Positions 10,001 through 19,445 of a stretch of DNA of 64,000 nt are shown piece after piece. Origin of the DNA: Symbiodinium natans (lineage: Eukaryota > Sar > Dinophyceae > Suessiales > Symbiodiniaceae). The notes below the pieces were generated by a model. It had not been told where the DNA came from, did not search any database, and worked only from the letters and a program-made list of their open reading frames with translations. Every line of letters begins with the position of its first letter. Position 1 is the stretch's first letter. The position numbers were made by a program, and so were the translations under genes. The stretch lies in the NCBI GenBank assembly GCA_905221605.1, contig CAJNDS010001358.1, positions 97,501-161,500 of the forward strand. The letters run 5' to 3'.

Positions 10001-12132
10001 CGAGACAAGTCGTCCCCGCCGGTTCCATCGTCCTCAAAGACGACCGGCTCGCGGGATTCCGCGCCATCTGCATCCGCAGGGACCAGAATGCAGTCTTCTG
10101 CGTGCGCCTCCATCGGGCCGCGCCGGGCGGAAGAAGTACCCCCCGACTCCAAGGTGAGCCTGTGGCCCTTGACTTCCAACACGCGCCAGGGGCCGGTCAG
10201 ACCCGGTTTCCAAGGCACACGCCCCGCCCCCTCTGAACGGGCCCTCGGAGCGTTCCAGACCACTCGGTCCCCTGGCTTAAGATCCACAGTGCGCCTATGG
10301 CGATTTGCAAGTTTCGCCCGCGCTTCTGAAGACCGCGTCCAGTGCTCTCGGACCGCATTTTCAAGTGGTAGAGCGAGCGACCAGCTCCGCTCTAGGTCCC
10401 TCGCAGTATACCCGTGGGGTCCCGGAGTGTTGTCTATGACGTACTCCGCCACCACGAGCCAATCCGACCAAGCTTCGGAAAGGGAGGCGCCGACTTGCCT
10501 GACGACCGCCCCCAGCACCTTTTGAACTTCTTGGTGGACTCGCTCGTTTGCGCCCAACTCGCAAGGCCTCAAGGGCGCGCTGAACCGCCACTCGGTCCCA
10601 AGCATGGCGCTGAGTTCTGCCATAAGCGCATTCTTGAACTCTGGCCCTCTATCCGACCTGATGAGGCTCGGGATCGTCCTGCTGCGAAGCACACAGCGCA
10701 CGAACGCCCTCCTGACTTCAGCATGAGTCAGAGACCTCATCGGCTCGAGGAGGACAGCATGACTGAGACAATCGAAGTACGTAAGCGAGTACCTATGCCC
10801 CTCCCTGTCCTCTCGGTTCGGACCTTCACAGTCCACGCTGACTTCCTGCCAGCATGTCTCGGCGCCACACTTGACCGCACGAGCCTCGACCTTCGTCGGT
10901 CGAGAGCGGCCCTTAATGCAAGCGAGACATGTGGCGACCCAGGTCCGCACATCTTTCTCCAAGTCGGGCCACCAGACTGCCCTCTCTAGCAGCTTGATGG
11001 TAACCTCAGCAGACCTATGGGCCCCAAGGACTCCACAGTGGACTGAATTGTAGCAAGCGCGGCGCCAGGTCACTCCATTCGCGCCCGCAGCCCCGTTGGG
11101 AACCACTGGGACAACGACGGTTTGACCCGTCCTGAGGGTCACTTCGCGCTCAAGCAACCCGTCTCCGGATATCACCATCGGCGGCTCCGGCTTGCGAATC
11201 GAGCCCGCCAATGAGGGATCGCGCCGCTGACCCTCGTACCACGCCGTACGAAGGGATCCCGTGACTCGGAACTCCGAAATGTTCGCCGCGTCCCTTGCCT
11301 CGACCGCAAGCTGCTCGCGACGATTTCCGTCCTCCTCCGCGATCAGGCTCAAAGACGGAACACCGCCCTTAAACTCGACCTTGACCTTGGTTGAGGAATG
11401 GTCCCAAATGCACAGGATGGGGCTATGGCTGACGAGCTCTAGAACCACTGCAGGGCCCTTGTGCTCCTCACCCATAAACACCAAAACTCTACCCTTCAGC
11501 TTGCACTCATTGGCATTCTTTCCGCGACTGATAGCGCCCGCGGTCCAATGCCCTTCTACGCCCTCGTTGGACGAAGAGAATTGAGCAAGGACCCCTGACG
11601 CCTGCCGGGTAGAACTGCGGGGATCCGAAGCTTCTCCGGTTGCCCGCCAGCCAATGACCTGAGTAACCCTACCCACAAGGGCTATCAGCTTGCTGAAGGA
11701 GGGGTCTAAGGCAACCTCTTTGCCCTTAGACCTCCAGAGCACTTCACACTGCTCATTCACGACATGTCTGTGGCCGTGCCAGTTCACCACTGACGACCAA
11801 TGCACGACGATGTCGCCCTGAACCGCATTCAGGGGCGAGCAGTTGTGCCCCGCCACCACAGCACCCTCTTCTCTAACCACCCATGTGGTCCAGTAAGGCT
11901 TCACGTCGCCCCACTTGGAAAGATCCTTGTGCTGGGAGCCGAGGCTGAGCTTCATGGAATGGCTCTTCTTCCATATCTTCCCACTCAGCATGCCATATGC
12001 TGTGGGAACTGGAGCATCTTTGGGCGTAGTCCTGAACCCTACCGCCCATTGCTGGATGGTTGAGGACCTAACCCTAACTAAACCTCCTGTCCTATCCAAA
12101 GTTGCAAGGACGGAGTTGACCTCTAGGCCCAC
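7078..12132 (-). CDS. Integrase, methyltransferase-like domain, RT fingers/palm
   Basis: An open frame without a clear start: the first usable codon at 12132 is GTG, so translation probably enters from upstream by frameshift. Residue numbers count from 12132. Integrase has the zinc motif H365, H372, C402, C405 and core D434, D494, E530, where D494 to E530 is exactly 35 residues apart. A GPY/F-like module (LTGPWRVLEV, about 644-653) follows. Residues 885-1085 resemble the cytosine-methyltransferase-like domain found in some algal retroelements, but the expected PPC loop is replaced (GLEGKNV). RT fingers/palm span about 1285-1440, with RLVVDYRRVN, motif A D1360 in FVDAVSG, and Y1428-VDD; the catalytic aspartates are present. 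The match ends shortly after YVDD, and the thumb is in the preceding frame. About residues 1480-1685 are Cys/Pro/Arg-rich and unlike a folded protein, though no stop separates them from the third frame. Confidence 0.88.
7144..7301. repeat. Cluster of three copies of a 20-bp GC-rich motif
   Basis: Copies at 7144-7163, 7207-7226 and 7282-7301 follow the consensus GCGGCCAGGACACGGCCCGC. Seven more copies in the same orientation lie elsewhere in this element (4572, 6497, 12957, 13003, 14580, 17070, 18125). They fall in different codon phases, so the DNA and not a peptide is conserved. The ends (GCGGCC and GGCCCGC) are imperfectly complementary. Confidence 0.75.
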
Positions 12133-12133
12133 C

Positions 12134-12792
12134 TCATGGGCCTCAAGGTCGCCCTCAAGCGGAGGTTCGGGCTCCTCCCGCTCGGCTATCTCTACCGAGG
12201 TATCGACTGCCTCTTTCTCGATGCAGGCGGGGCAGCGAGAAAACAGGTAGGTCCGCTTCCCGCAGATGCACAGACCCTCATAATCAGGGGTCGTGACGGT
12301 TCGTCCAGCATCCCTCTAATGCTGGCATCATCGATGGAACGAACCGCGTCCAGCCTCAAGGACCGCAGTACTTCCGCCCCCAATGCCTGCTTCCCTACGA
12401 TCCCAAAACCTCGCAGGGGAGGCTCCGGAAAATCCTTCTTGAGTTCCGGACAAGCCTCGGCCACCTCCAAGTGGCCTTGCTGCGTGCGCCAAAGGCGTGG
12501 CCGCACCGCCCAGATAGCCTTGATGCCTGCCCAAGCCTCTCCTACAGCCCTGGCTTCCTTGCGCTGCAGGTTCCTTGCTTGGAGCGTGAGCTCAACAACC
12601 AAACAAAGGCCACCTAAGGACGGCTGTGACAAGCCCGCCTTGCCCAAGTCCTACGAGGAACTCCGGACGAAACCCCGAAGCTTCCCTAAGAACCTTGGCA
12701 CACGAAGTAAGCAAGTCGACCCTGATCCGCTTGATCTTCTTGGTCCCTGCGAGCCTGCCGGCCCCGCAATCAAAATGCGAGGCAAGCCTCAA
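12134..12792 (-). pseudogene. Frame-disrupted linker between RNase H and integrase
   Basis: After the stop at 12770 the sequence still looks protein-coding but changes frame. One open segment (12792-12592) contains ILV-like strands and GLGQGGL. A second, in another frame (12647-12192), starts with Arg/Glu-rich sequence (LQARNLQRKEA) and runs toward the integrase frame. At least two, probably three, frame changes are needed between RNase H and integrase. Homopolymer-rich bases (ggggttgttgggg near 12800) are at one break, so sequencing indels are possible. Real frameshifts in a copy mobilised in trans, or programmed shifting at one site, are alternatives. I cannot name the fold of this linker. 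Confidence 0.6.
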
Positions 12793-15700
12793 ACGGACCC
12801 CAACAACCCCTGACAGCCACAGAAACTCCAGGGAGGCTCGCTTGAAAGACGCGCCTGATTTCAGTCAGCTCTGCGTCCTGCTCTTTCCAACGCGCGTAGT
12901 CAAAGACGACCATGACGCGCACCGGAAGGGCTGCGACGACACACATCGGCACAGCCGCGGCCTGGACACGGCCCGCAGGCTCTGGGACGGCGTCGTTGCC
13001 GACCGCCCAGGGCACGGGTCCGTCACCCTCAGTACCCTCTCCGAGGTACTGGTCCAGGTCGAAACCTCGGAGTTGGCCCGAAAGGCCCTCGAGATCTTTC
13101 GTCCTCGCCGCAAGGAGCGCATCCCGATCTTTGGGATTGCGGCTAAAACTGTCACCCAGCGTCGCTGAGCGACCGCTAAGGCTCCTTATTTCGGACCCAT
13201 CCATAAGGATTTCCGCAACCCACCGGACGAGTTTCGGATCCATTCCGATGTCCGACGTTTGCGCTCGGGTAAGGTTGGCATGATCTGTCCAACACAGAGT
13301 CCGAATAGAGCCAAACATGCGGCGTGTCGCCCGCTTTACCTCGAGCTGGGCAAACGCCTCCTGTATCAAGGGCGGCCAGTTCTGCTGCGCGGGGGTCAAG
13401 CTCTTCGAGTGCGTCATAAGCACTTTGAGCTGACTCAAGTCACGCGTCATCTGCACGACGCTGCCCCCTACCGCGATGCCCGACGCATCCGCGATCTGCT
13501 CAAGGGGACACGACCCATCCGCAGCAGAGGCCTCATCGAAGGTAGCCAAATTGATGCGGTTCTGCATCATGCGCTTAATCGCTTTAAAGGCTTTGCAACC
13601 CTCGGTGGCGGCTGAGCCCAGCCCGCCTTCAGGAAAGACGGCGCCTGGCTTCTGCCACTGCCCTAAAATCTTGGCTGCGTGCCCATACTCAACAGGCAGG
13701 TAGCCGCGCAACCAGTTTGCGCAACCCAAAAATTGCTGAATGTGAAGCTTCTCCCAGAGCGGGGGAAAGTCAATCACCGCCTGACAACGCTCTTCGTCAG
13801 GCGAACTCCCGTCCCGCCCAATGTTGTGTCCCAGGAGCTTGCCTCTGGAGACACAAACTTCGGCCTTGCTGATTCCAAAGGAGAACCCAAACAAGATTGA
13901 CTTGTCTAGGAAACCCTCTAAGGAAACGAGGTGGTCGAGGAGGTGCGGGCACGCCTTCGGGTGCCGGGCGCGCATATCTGCCGCGAGCTGCTCATAATAA
14001 TAGTCCGTTGGAGGCTCCTCGATCATCTTATCGATGTCCCAGCTCTCCACGATATGATAGCTCGGGCAGCGCGCCGTGTCGACCGCGTCTGCTGGGCGCA
14101 CAGCGTCACTTGCGCCTCTTCCAGCCGTGGCCGATCCCTCACGCCAGCCAGCCCAGCGTGGACCCTTGCGCGTCCTAAAGACCGCGAGGCGTTCGGTGAC
14201 GGGAACTTCATCGCTGCACGCAACGCTTTCCGCCACACGCAAATCCCTCGTGTCCCAAAGACGCCACGCCTCACCTACGCGCTGGAGCAAGCACGTTTCG
14301 TAAGGCGCCTTCTCGACCGCCAGAGTCCCAAGGTCCTTCTGCGCAGGGCGCCTACCCCACACAGACGCGTAACCACCCGGCGCCTCCCACCATGGAAGGT
14401 GGTCCAAGCAAGTAAGCACTCCAGGCTCCTCAACAGGGCGCCCAACCGGGCCGCTCCCGCTCCACACCGAAGCGAGAACAGTCACCGCAGCAAGGACCGA
14501 TAACACACCGATCCTGGCGCCGGTACGCAGCCGCCCAAAGGACCGCGCACACGAGGAACAACCTTGGAAGCTTCTTGCCGCGGCCCTGGACGCGGACCCG
14601 CAAGCAAAGCACGGGTCGTGGTCAACCGAAGCAACGGCGACCCCACAATCCGCACATGCCTGCGGAGACGGCTCCGACTCGAACACCGTCTCAATCGCGC
14701 CACAACCACAGGCCGCAGCGCTAACGAGGCCGGAACGCACTTCCGCAACAACCTCGCCCGGCTGGAGAGAGTGATCACACTCTTGGGCTGCAAGCAAAAC
14801 AAACCCTTTACCCTCTCCGGTGGGCCAGAGACCTGGCACAGCCTCAACCCCACACTCAACCGGAAGCACAACTTCGGACAGGGATCCCTCTGCGGAGACT
14901 CCTGCCTCCCGCACGACTGGCACCAGCACCCCATCACCTGGCGAGAGCTCGAGCGGCTCCTCCCCGTCGTAGCGGAGAAGCTCACGACTTCCGCCCCCAG
15001 GCTCGGTGCATGACGCGTCGTCCAGGCTTGACAACCGCGCTTCAAAGGCATAGGCCCTGTCCTTCCGGGTCTTGCTGTGGTCCTCACATCTGGGCATTCT
15101 GATTCCCAACGTGTCGAGGACGTGAAAGTCGGGACCCGGCCTGAAACCCAGGCCCATCCTTCCGGCGCAGTCCAACGCTCTGCCGCCGAGGATAAGTCCG
15201 TGCCAATCGGACGTCCCCCTGGCTGCGATTTTGCATCGCACGAAAATTTCGGTGTTGGGGCGACAGTCGTCCGCCGTCCTGCCTTCCAGCAGCGTAACGC
15301 GCAAGACTGCTGCCCCCTTCAGAGGAACGGGGGCTCCCGAAGCGATGCCATGCACGTATTCGGGGTGGACCCACTTTTCGAGTCTCACGACCGGGAAGCC
15401 GGGATCTTCGGCACCGATCCCCAGCTCTGCAGCCCGGTTCATCATGCCCACCACGAGTTCCTCGGTCACGTGGTTTGCGCCGGCGCATCCGTCGAGCATG
15501 CACTCGACCTTACGGTCGAGCACCTGGACTACCGTCCTGTACTGGTAGCCTCCTGGCTCGTTGTCCGCCAGGTTCCACCAGTCCTTCGGCAGATCGTCCA
15601 GGGTGGCGAACTTGTCCCGCCCGCCCTTGCTCAACGGAAGTCCTGCGGCTCCTGAGACGCCTGCCTGGACGCCTGAGCTGCCTATCTGGACACTGAACGC

Positions 15701-18037
15701 GGCGAAGGGGTTGGACATGGAAGCACCGGAGGGCGGGGCCCAGTTGGCAGGCAAGGCCGGCGTCCCTCCTGAGGTCGTCAGGTTGTGGACCATGTCGCAG
15801 CTGGCTCCTTTCTTGCACGACCCATTCTTGGAGAAAAAGGGGCAAACAGTGCCTGGTGGCTTTGCCGCGCCTTTGGCCGCAGCCTTAGGCTTTGCGTTGG
15901 CTTTTGCTTTGCCACCTCCCTTCCCTTTGCCTTTACCTTTCGCAGTGGCAAAGGTTTGGTCACCCTTCTTGGCCGCGAGAGCTTTTCTGCGAAGCTCCTT
16001 GTCGTGGCTGTACGGGCAGGCATCCCCTTTCGGGCAATTCCCATGATCGCGAAAGTGGAAGCAGATCTTCTTGTCCGCTCCTTTGCCAGCTCCCTTCGAC
16101 GTAGCAGCATACGTCTGGTCCGCGCCAGCTTTGGCCGCGGCAGCTGCTCCTTTCGCAGCAGCCTTCGCAGCGGCCTTGAGACTCTTAATCTCCTTCTGAG
16201 CCTCAGCCAGCGCGACCGCCGGGTCTGCGCTCTGCGAACCGGTGGCCGTGTACACAGAGTGGGAAACAGCCCTGTGCGCTGCTTCTCTCTGCTCGTACTC
16301 CAGAACGACTTTGTGGCTCTCCTCCCAAGTCTGCGGTCCTCGCAACCCGCCATCCTTGGGGTCGCCAGGCCACAACCTTTTGTCGTTCCGGATCTCCTTT
16401 TGGAGATAAGGGGGCATCTTGCGGAGGTATGAGAGATACAACTCTCGAGGGGTCTTCCCGAGACCTACTGCCTCAAGGTCCGCGATCGAGGCCTCAAACA
16501 AAGGCTCGAATTGGTGGCCTGTGAGCTTACCCTTAGCGAGAGAGGCGTGCTCACCATCCACGCGGACTTCTCTTTCCTCCCGCGATTCCCCGAACATCAA
16601 GTGTTTGTTCTTGATGCGGTCATACACCGCCTGTGGATCTGAGAGAACCTCTCCCGATTTCCACGCTGCGCGGTACGCGTTCGTGTACGTCTTCATGCGC
16701 GAGCCGCGGCAGCGCCCGCGTAGCGCTAACAGCTTTTCGCGCGCACTCATACCGCGACAGTTGTTGGCCAGCGCGCAGACGTCCTCGAACTCCTCGTAGA
16801 ACAGGACAACGTCTCGCGCGTCCGACTTGTCGTCGGTCAGCGTCGGCCACGTGAGGTCAGTTTTGACCGTAGTTATGGAGCTTTGCCCGCCCCTCTGCGC
16901 TAACGCTTCTTTCAGCGCCTCAGTTTGGGCGGCGAGTGCGGCGGCGAGATCGCCCGCCGGGTGTTGGGACCCGGTCTGCGAACCTCCGCCGTCTGAACCT
17001 CGCTTCAGGGCTTCTATCTCCATCTCTAGCGCAGCAAGCTTCGCGCGCAAAGGGGAATCGCCGTCCGTCGCGCCCAGGACACGGGCCGCGGAAGGACCAC
17101 CTGCAACCTCAGCAGTGTGCAAACCTCCACGGTCCAATCCTACCCCCAACCCACTTGCAGTCGCAGGCTGTGGGAGCCCTGGGGAACGCGGCCCCACGGC
17201 TTCAACTGGCACATCGGACGGGGAGCTCCAAACCTTCTCTTGGCTCGAGCTTTCTTTTCCCCCTAACGCGAGGATAAGCTCCCCGATGCATTGGATTTCG
17301 CGCTGAATCTCCTCTGCGTCTTCGGGGTCCTCGCCACCGCGCAAAGCCGCGACCGAGAACCTGGTCCGCAGCCGACGGACCATCTTCGTAGGATGCCAGT
17401 CCCCGCCTATCTTGGAGAACTCATCCGCAAGGAGGGTGGCTTTGGTGCTTAAGGCGTCAAGGTCACGGGAGCTCACCGTGACTCCATGCGCTTTCAGCGC
17501 GAGGACAATCCGCGAAACGCGCGTCAAGTAGTCCGCGACCGGTTCTTGGTCTGGACGGAAAATCGCGCGCAGCTCCGCCTGCAAGCCCTCTGCGGTGCCT
17601 GGCACTGAACCTGCTGTCGACGGCGGACCGGACGATCCCGCCGGGCGGGACCCTGGTGCCGTAGCAGGGACATAGGCAGCACCGGTAGGGACCATGGCCA
17701 GCTCCCTAGCCGCGGCGCTGACGTCCACCCGCGGCGGACTGTCGCCTCCAGCGCCCGAGGCCTCAGGGACTAGCTCCGAGTCCTCTTCTTCTTCTTCTTC
17801 ATCTTCGTCCTCCTCTTCGGCGTCATGGAGGAACTTCATGACTTTTCGCCAAAGAGCCGCCTCTTGCTCTGGCGTAGTGCTGACCCCATCCCGCTTGGAC
17901 AGTGGTCGGCTGCCAGTCTCCCTACGCCACTTAAGCCAAGCGACGTAGCCCATCCGCTCGGGATAGGGAACGTCACCACCCTCGATCGCTTCGAGGAGGG
18001 TGACGCCCTCGGCCTGACCTGCAACCTCTGCGGACAT
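12770..18037 (-). CDS. Gag-protease-RT thumb-RNase H polyprotein
   Basis: A frame of 1755 codons, starting at ATG 18037; the frame is open further upstream but has no ATG there. Residues 1-650 are an acidic, Ala-rich Gag-like region with a Glu/Asp run near 73-88 and a KAAAKAAAKGAAAAAKAG segment. Two CCCH zinc fingers of exact CX8CX5CX3H spacing follow (C659-H678 and C732-H751), separated by Lys/Gly/Ala-rich, probably RNA-binding sequence. A retropepsin-like unit has MLDGCAGANHV at 847-857 and a later LILGGRALD; the triad is DGC where DTG or DSG is usual. Residues 1109-1163 hold repeated CxC/CxxC pairs, then one hydrophobic segment (1176-1192). Residues 1365-1450 match the Ty3 RT connection and thumb (LLGHNIG, QQFLGCANWLRGYLP). 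RNase H follows with D1517, E1560 and D1585. The RT fingers and palm are absent here and lie in the next frame. Confidence 0.9.
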   Translation of the reverse strand: MSAEVAGQAEGVTLLEAIEGGDVPYPERMGYVAWLKWRRETGSRPLSKRDGVSTTPEQEAALWRKVMKFLHDAEEEDEDEEEEEEDSELVPEASGAGGDSPPRVDVSAAARELAMVPTGAAYVPATAPGSRPAGSSGPPSTAGSVPGTAEGLQAELRAIFRPDQEPVADYLTRVSRIVLALKAHGVTVSSRDLDALSTKATLLADEFSKIGGDWHPTKMVRRLRTRFSVAALRGGEDPEDAEEIQREIQCIGELILALGGKESSSQEKVWSSPSDVPVEAVGPRSPGLPQPATASGLGVGLDRGGLHTAEVAGGPSAARVLGATDGDSPLRAKLAALEMEIEALKRGSDGGGSQTGSQHPAGDLAAALAAQTEALKEALAQRGGQSSITTVKTDLTWPTLTDDKSDARDVVLFYEEFEDVCALANNCRGMSAREKLLALRGRCRGSRMKTYTNAYRAAWKSGEVLSDPQAVYDRIKNKHLMFGESREEREVRVDGEHASLAKGKLTGHQFEPLFEASIADLEAVGLGKTPRELYLSYLRKMPPYLQKEIRNDKRLWPGDPKDGGLRGPQTWEESHKVVLEYEQREAAHRAVSHSVYTATGSQSADPAVALAEAQKEIKSLKAAAKAAAKGAAAAAKAGADQTYAATSKGAGKGADKKICFHFRDHGNCPKGDACPYSHDKELRRKALAAKKGDQTFATAKGKGKGKGGGKAKANAKPKAAAKGAAKPPGTVCPFFSKNGSCKKGASCDMVHNLTTSGGTPALPANWAPPSGASMSNPFAAFSVQIGSSGVQAGVSGAAGLPLSKGGRDKFATLDDLPKDWWNLADNEPGGYQYRTVVQVLDRKVECMLDGCAGANHVTEELVVGMMNRAAELGIGAEDPGFPVVRLEKWVHPEYVHGIASGAPVPLKGAAVLRVTLLEGRTADDCRPNTEIFVRCKIAARGTSDWHGLILGGRALDCAGRMGLGFRPGPDFHVLDTLGIRMPRCEDHSKTRKDRAYAFEARLSSLDDASCTEPGGGSRELLRYDGEEPLELSPGDGVLVPVVREAGVSAEGSLSEVVLPVECGVEAVPGLWPTGEGKGFVLLAAQECDHSLQPGEVVAEVRSGLVSAAACGCGAIETVFESEPSPQACADCGVAVASVDHDPCFACGSASRAAARSFQGCSSCARSFGRLRTGARIGVLSVLAAVTVLASVWSGSGPVGRPVEEPGVLTCLDHLPWWEAPGGYASVWGRRPAQKDLGTLAVEKAPYETCLLQRVGEAWRLWDTRDLRVAESVACSDEVPVTERLAVFRTRKGPRWAGWREGSATAGRGASDAVRPADAVDTARCPSYHIVESWDIDKMIEEPPTDYYYEQLAADMRARHPKACPHLLDHLVSLEGFLDKSILFGFSFGISKAEVCVSRGKLLGHNIGRDGSSPDEERCQAVIDFPPLWEKLHIQQFLGCANWLRGYLPVEYGHAAKILGQWQKPGAVFPEGGLGSAATEGCKAFKAIKRMMQNRINLATFDEASAADGSCPLEQIADASGIAVGGSVVQMTRDLSQLKVLMTHSKSLTPAQQNWPPLIQEAFAQLEVKRATRRMFGSIRTLCWTDHANLTRAQTSDIGMDPKLVRWVAEILMDGSEIRSLSGRSATLGDSFSRNPKDRDALLAARTKDLEGLSGQLRGFDLDQYLGEGTEGDGPVPWAVGNDAVPEPAGRVQAAAVPMCVVAALPVRVMVVFDYARWKEQDAELTEIRRVFQASLPGVSVAVRGCWGPFEACLAF

Positions 18038-18121
18038 CGCCGCGCCTTGGTTAGCAGGCCGCAGGCGTGGCACACGAAGCGCCGCGCCTTGGTTAACAGG
18101 CCGCAAGCGTGGCACACAGTC
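18038..18121 (-). repeat. 42-bp tandem duplication in gag leader
   Basis: Bases 18038-18079 and 18080-18121 are two copies with about three or four mismatches. They lie directly upstream of the chosen gag ATG at 18037. The frame stays open through them, but only from a GTG, so I treat them as leader. Confidence 0.75.
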
Positions 18122-18200
18122 CACGCGTCCAGGTCACGGACCGCGACAGACAAGCAAAGCAATGCTTGCCCACTCGGGCCGTAGCACAAGAGCTGTACGT

Positions 18201-18218
18201 TTCCCAGAACAGCCCCCA
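18201..18218 (-). other. Primer-binding site, tRNA-Pro-like
   Basis: Two bases inside the 5' LTR the element reads TGGGGGCTGTTCTGGGAA. This starts with the TGG expected opposite a tRNA CCA end. It differs by a few bases from the tRNA-Pro primer site known from mammalian gammaretroviruses, and eukaryotic tRNA-Pro typically has the C73 discriminator this site requires. The host tRNA is not in the window, so the match is by family knowledge. Confidence 0.7.
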
Positions 18219-18220
18219 AT

Positions 18221-18529
18221 TGTGAAGTCGACCAGCACTGGACTTGCACTAAGTCAATGCAATCACAGCCCGGCCACGCTGTTTTACGACTTCGCGAGTT
18301 CAAGCACTTGTGCAGCTACGCCTGAGTGCGTCCGGTCGGACCGCACAGCAACCTAAGAGCTACTGTACGACACTACCGTGCTCAAAGGCACAAGCTCGGT
18401 ACTTGAGCCAAAACATTGGCATTGTTACGAATTGCAAAACTCTACATGCAAAGGAAAACTACAAGGTGGTCTGCCGAGTCCTAATGCATCACAGAGCAGA
18501 AGATGCATATGCACTCATGTCAGCTCACA
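18221..18529 (-). repeat. 5' LTR (309 bp)
   Basis: It starts TGTGAGCTG and ends GACTTCACA in element sense, so it has TG...CA ends within a 5-bp inverted repeat. By eye it is identical to 3866-4174. It should hold the promoter. A 12-nt match to the dinoflagellate spliced leader lies at 18402-18413. Confidence 0.95.
18402..18413 (-). promoter_or_regulatory. Spliced-leader-like relic in LTR
   Basis: In element sense the LTR reads TTTTGGCTCAAG, identical to the last 12 nt of the 22-nt dinoflagellate spliced leader. It is preceded by GCCA after a 3-nt ATG insertion (GCCA-atg-TTTTGGCTCAAG). The same site is at 4047-4058 in the other LTR. A given 12-mer is expected about 0.008 times by chance in both strands of 64 kb. 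It may be a relic of trans-splicing and re-insertion, or a sequence mimicking the leader. Confidence 0.5.
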
Positions 18530-18641
18530 ACATGCATGCATACATACATACAACTATATATACATATACATAGACAGATACATATGCATATGCATATACA
18601 TATATACATACAAGTAAATAAATAAATGAATAAATAAATAA

Positions 18642-18677
<36 letters not shown>

Positions 18678-19018
18678 TCTATGTGTGTGTGCATATCATA
18701 TACATATATACATACATACATACATATATATATATATATACTGCACTCATATACGACGAGTATCTTTATGCACTCTCTCCCTGTAGACACATATGGCGCA
18801 AACTACTATGTATATACAACTATATAGGTATATATACATATATGTGTACACATTAATACTCTGTACTAATATGTGTATATATGAACATGAAATGAATACT
18901 ACGTATCAAATTACCTATGCACCTATATGTATGCATATATAAATATATTGTACATTAATGTCTCCCTTTCATACTCACACACATATATATATATGTATAT
19001 ATACATTCATAGCTCCCT
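18530..19018. repeat. AT-rich compound microsatellite
   Basis: (CATA)n, (TA)n, (AAAT)n and (TGTA)n runs right of the retroelement, continuing the microsatellite in which it inserted. Confidence 0.9.
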
Positions 19019-19138
19019 TTCATGGTGTCATGGTGCCAGCAGCAACCCAGGCTGCCGGCCTGCTGGACGGGCGGTGCGACTGCGGGGTTCGCGCGGGGCC
19101 GTGGGCACCAGCCTTGCGATGTGTAGAGTTAGGAAGGG

Positions 19139-19445
19139 TTTTGGGGCTTAGGAGTTTAGGGTTTAGGAGTTTAGGGTTTATAAAGGGTTTAGGAGTTTAG
19201 GGTTTAGGAGTTTAGGGTTTAGGAGTTTAGGGTTTAGAGTTTAGGATTTAGGGTTTAGGGCTGGGAGTTTAGGGTTTAGGGTTTAGGAGCTTAGGGTTTA
19301 AGAGTTTAGGGTTTAGGAGTTTAAGGTTTAGGAGTTTAGGGCTTAAGAGACTGGGGTTTTGGAGTTTGAGTTTAGGAGCTTAAGGTTTTGGAGTACGGCT
19401 TTAGGAGTTTAGGGTTAAGGTTTTCGTTTTTAGGAGTTTAGGGCT
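19139..19445. repeat. Telomere-derived 14-mer array (TTTAGGGTTTAGGAG)
   Basis: Alternating TTTAGGG and TTTAGGAG units form a higher-order repeat of about 15 bp, decaying toward 19440. This differs from plain TTTAGGG arrays and suggests amplification of a mutated dimer. Confidence 0.85.

Larger units (their letters stand above)
3866..18529 (-). mobile_element. Complete LTR retrotransposon, Ty3-like with permuted pol
   Basis: A 14.66-kb element read on the minus strand. Its order is 5' LTR (18529-18221), primer-binding site, gag-protease-RT thumb-RNase H frame, a broken linker, integrase-methyltransferase-like-RT palm frame, a third open frame with Tpt1-like and PLD-like domains, polypurine-like tract, and 3' LTR (4174-3866). 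The LTRs begin TGTGA and end TCACA, and I find no difference between the two copies by eye, so the insertion is recent. The RT thumb, RNase H and integrase resemble Ty3/gypsy proteins. The order of the parts is neither the Ty3 order (RT-RH-IN) nor the Ty1/copia order (IN-RT-RH). Coding DNA is clearly more GC-rich than its surroundings. Frame breaks near 12.1-12.8 kb suggest that this copy cannot make an uninterrupted polyprotein. Confidence 0.93.
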
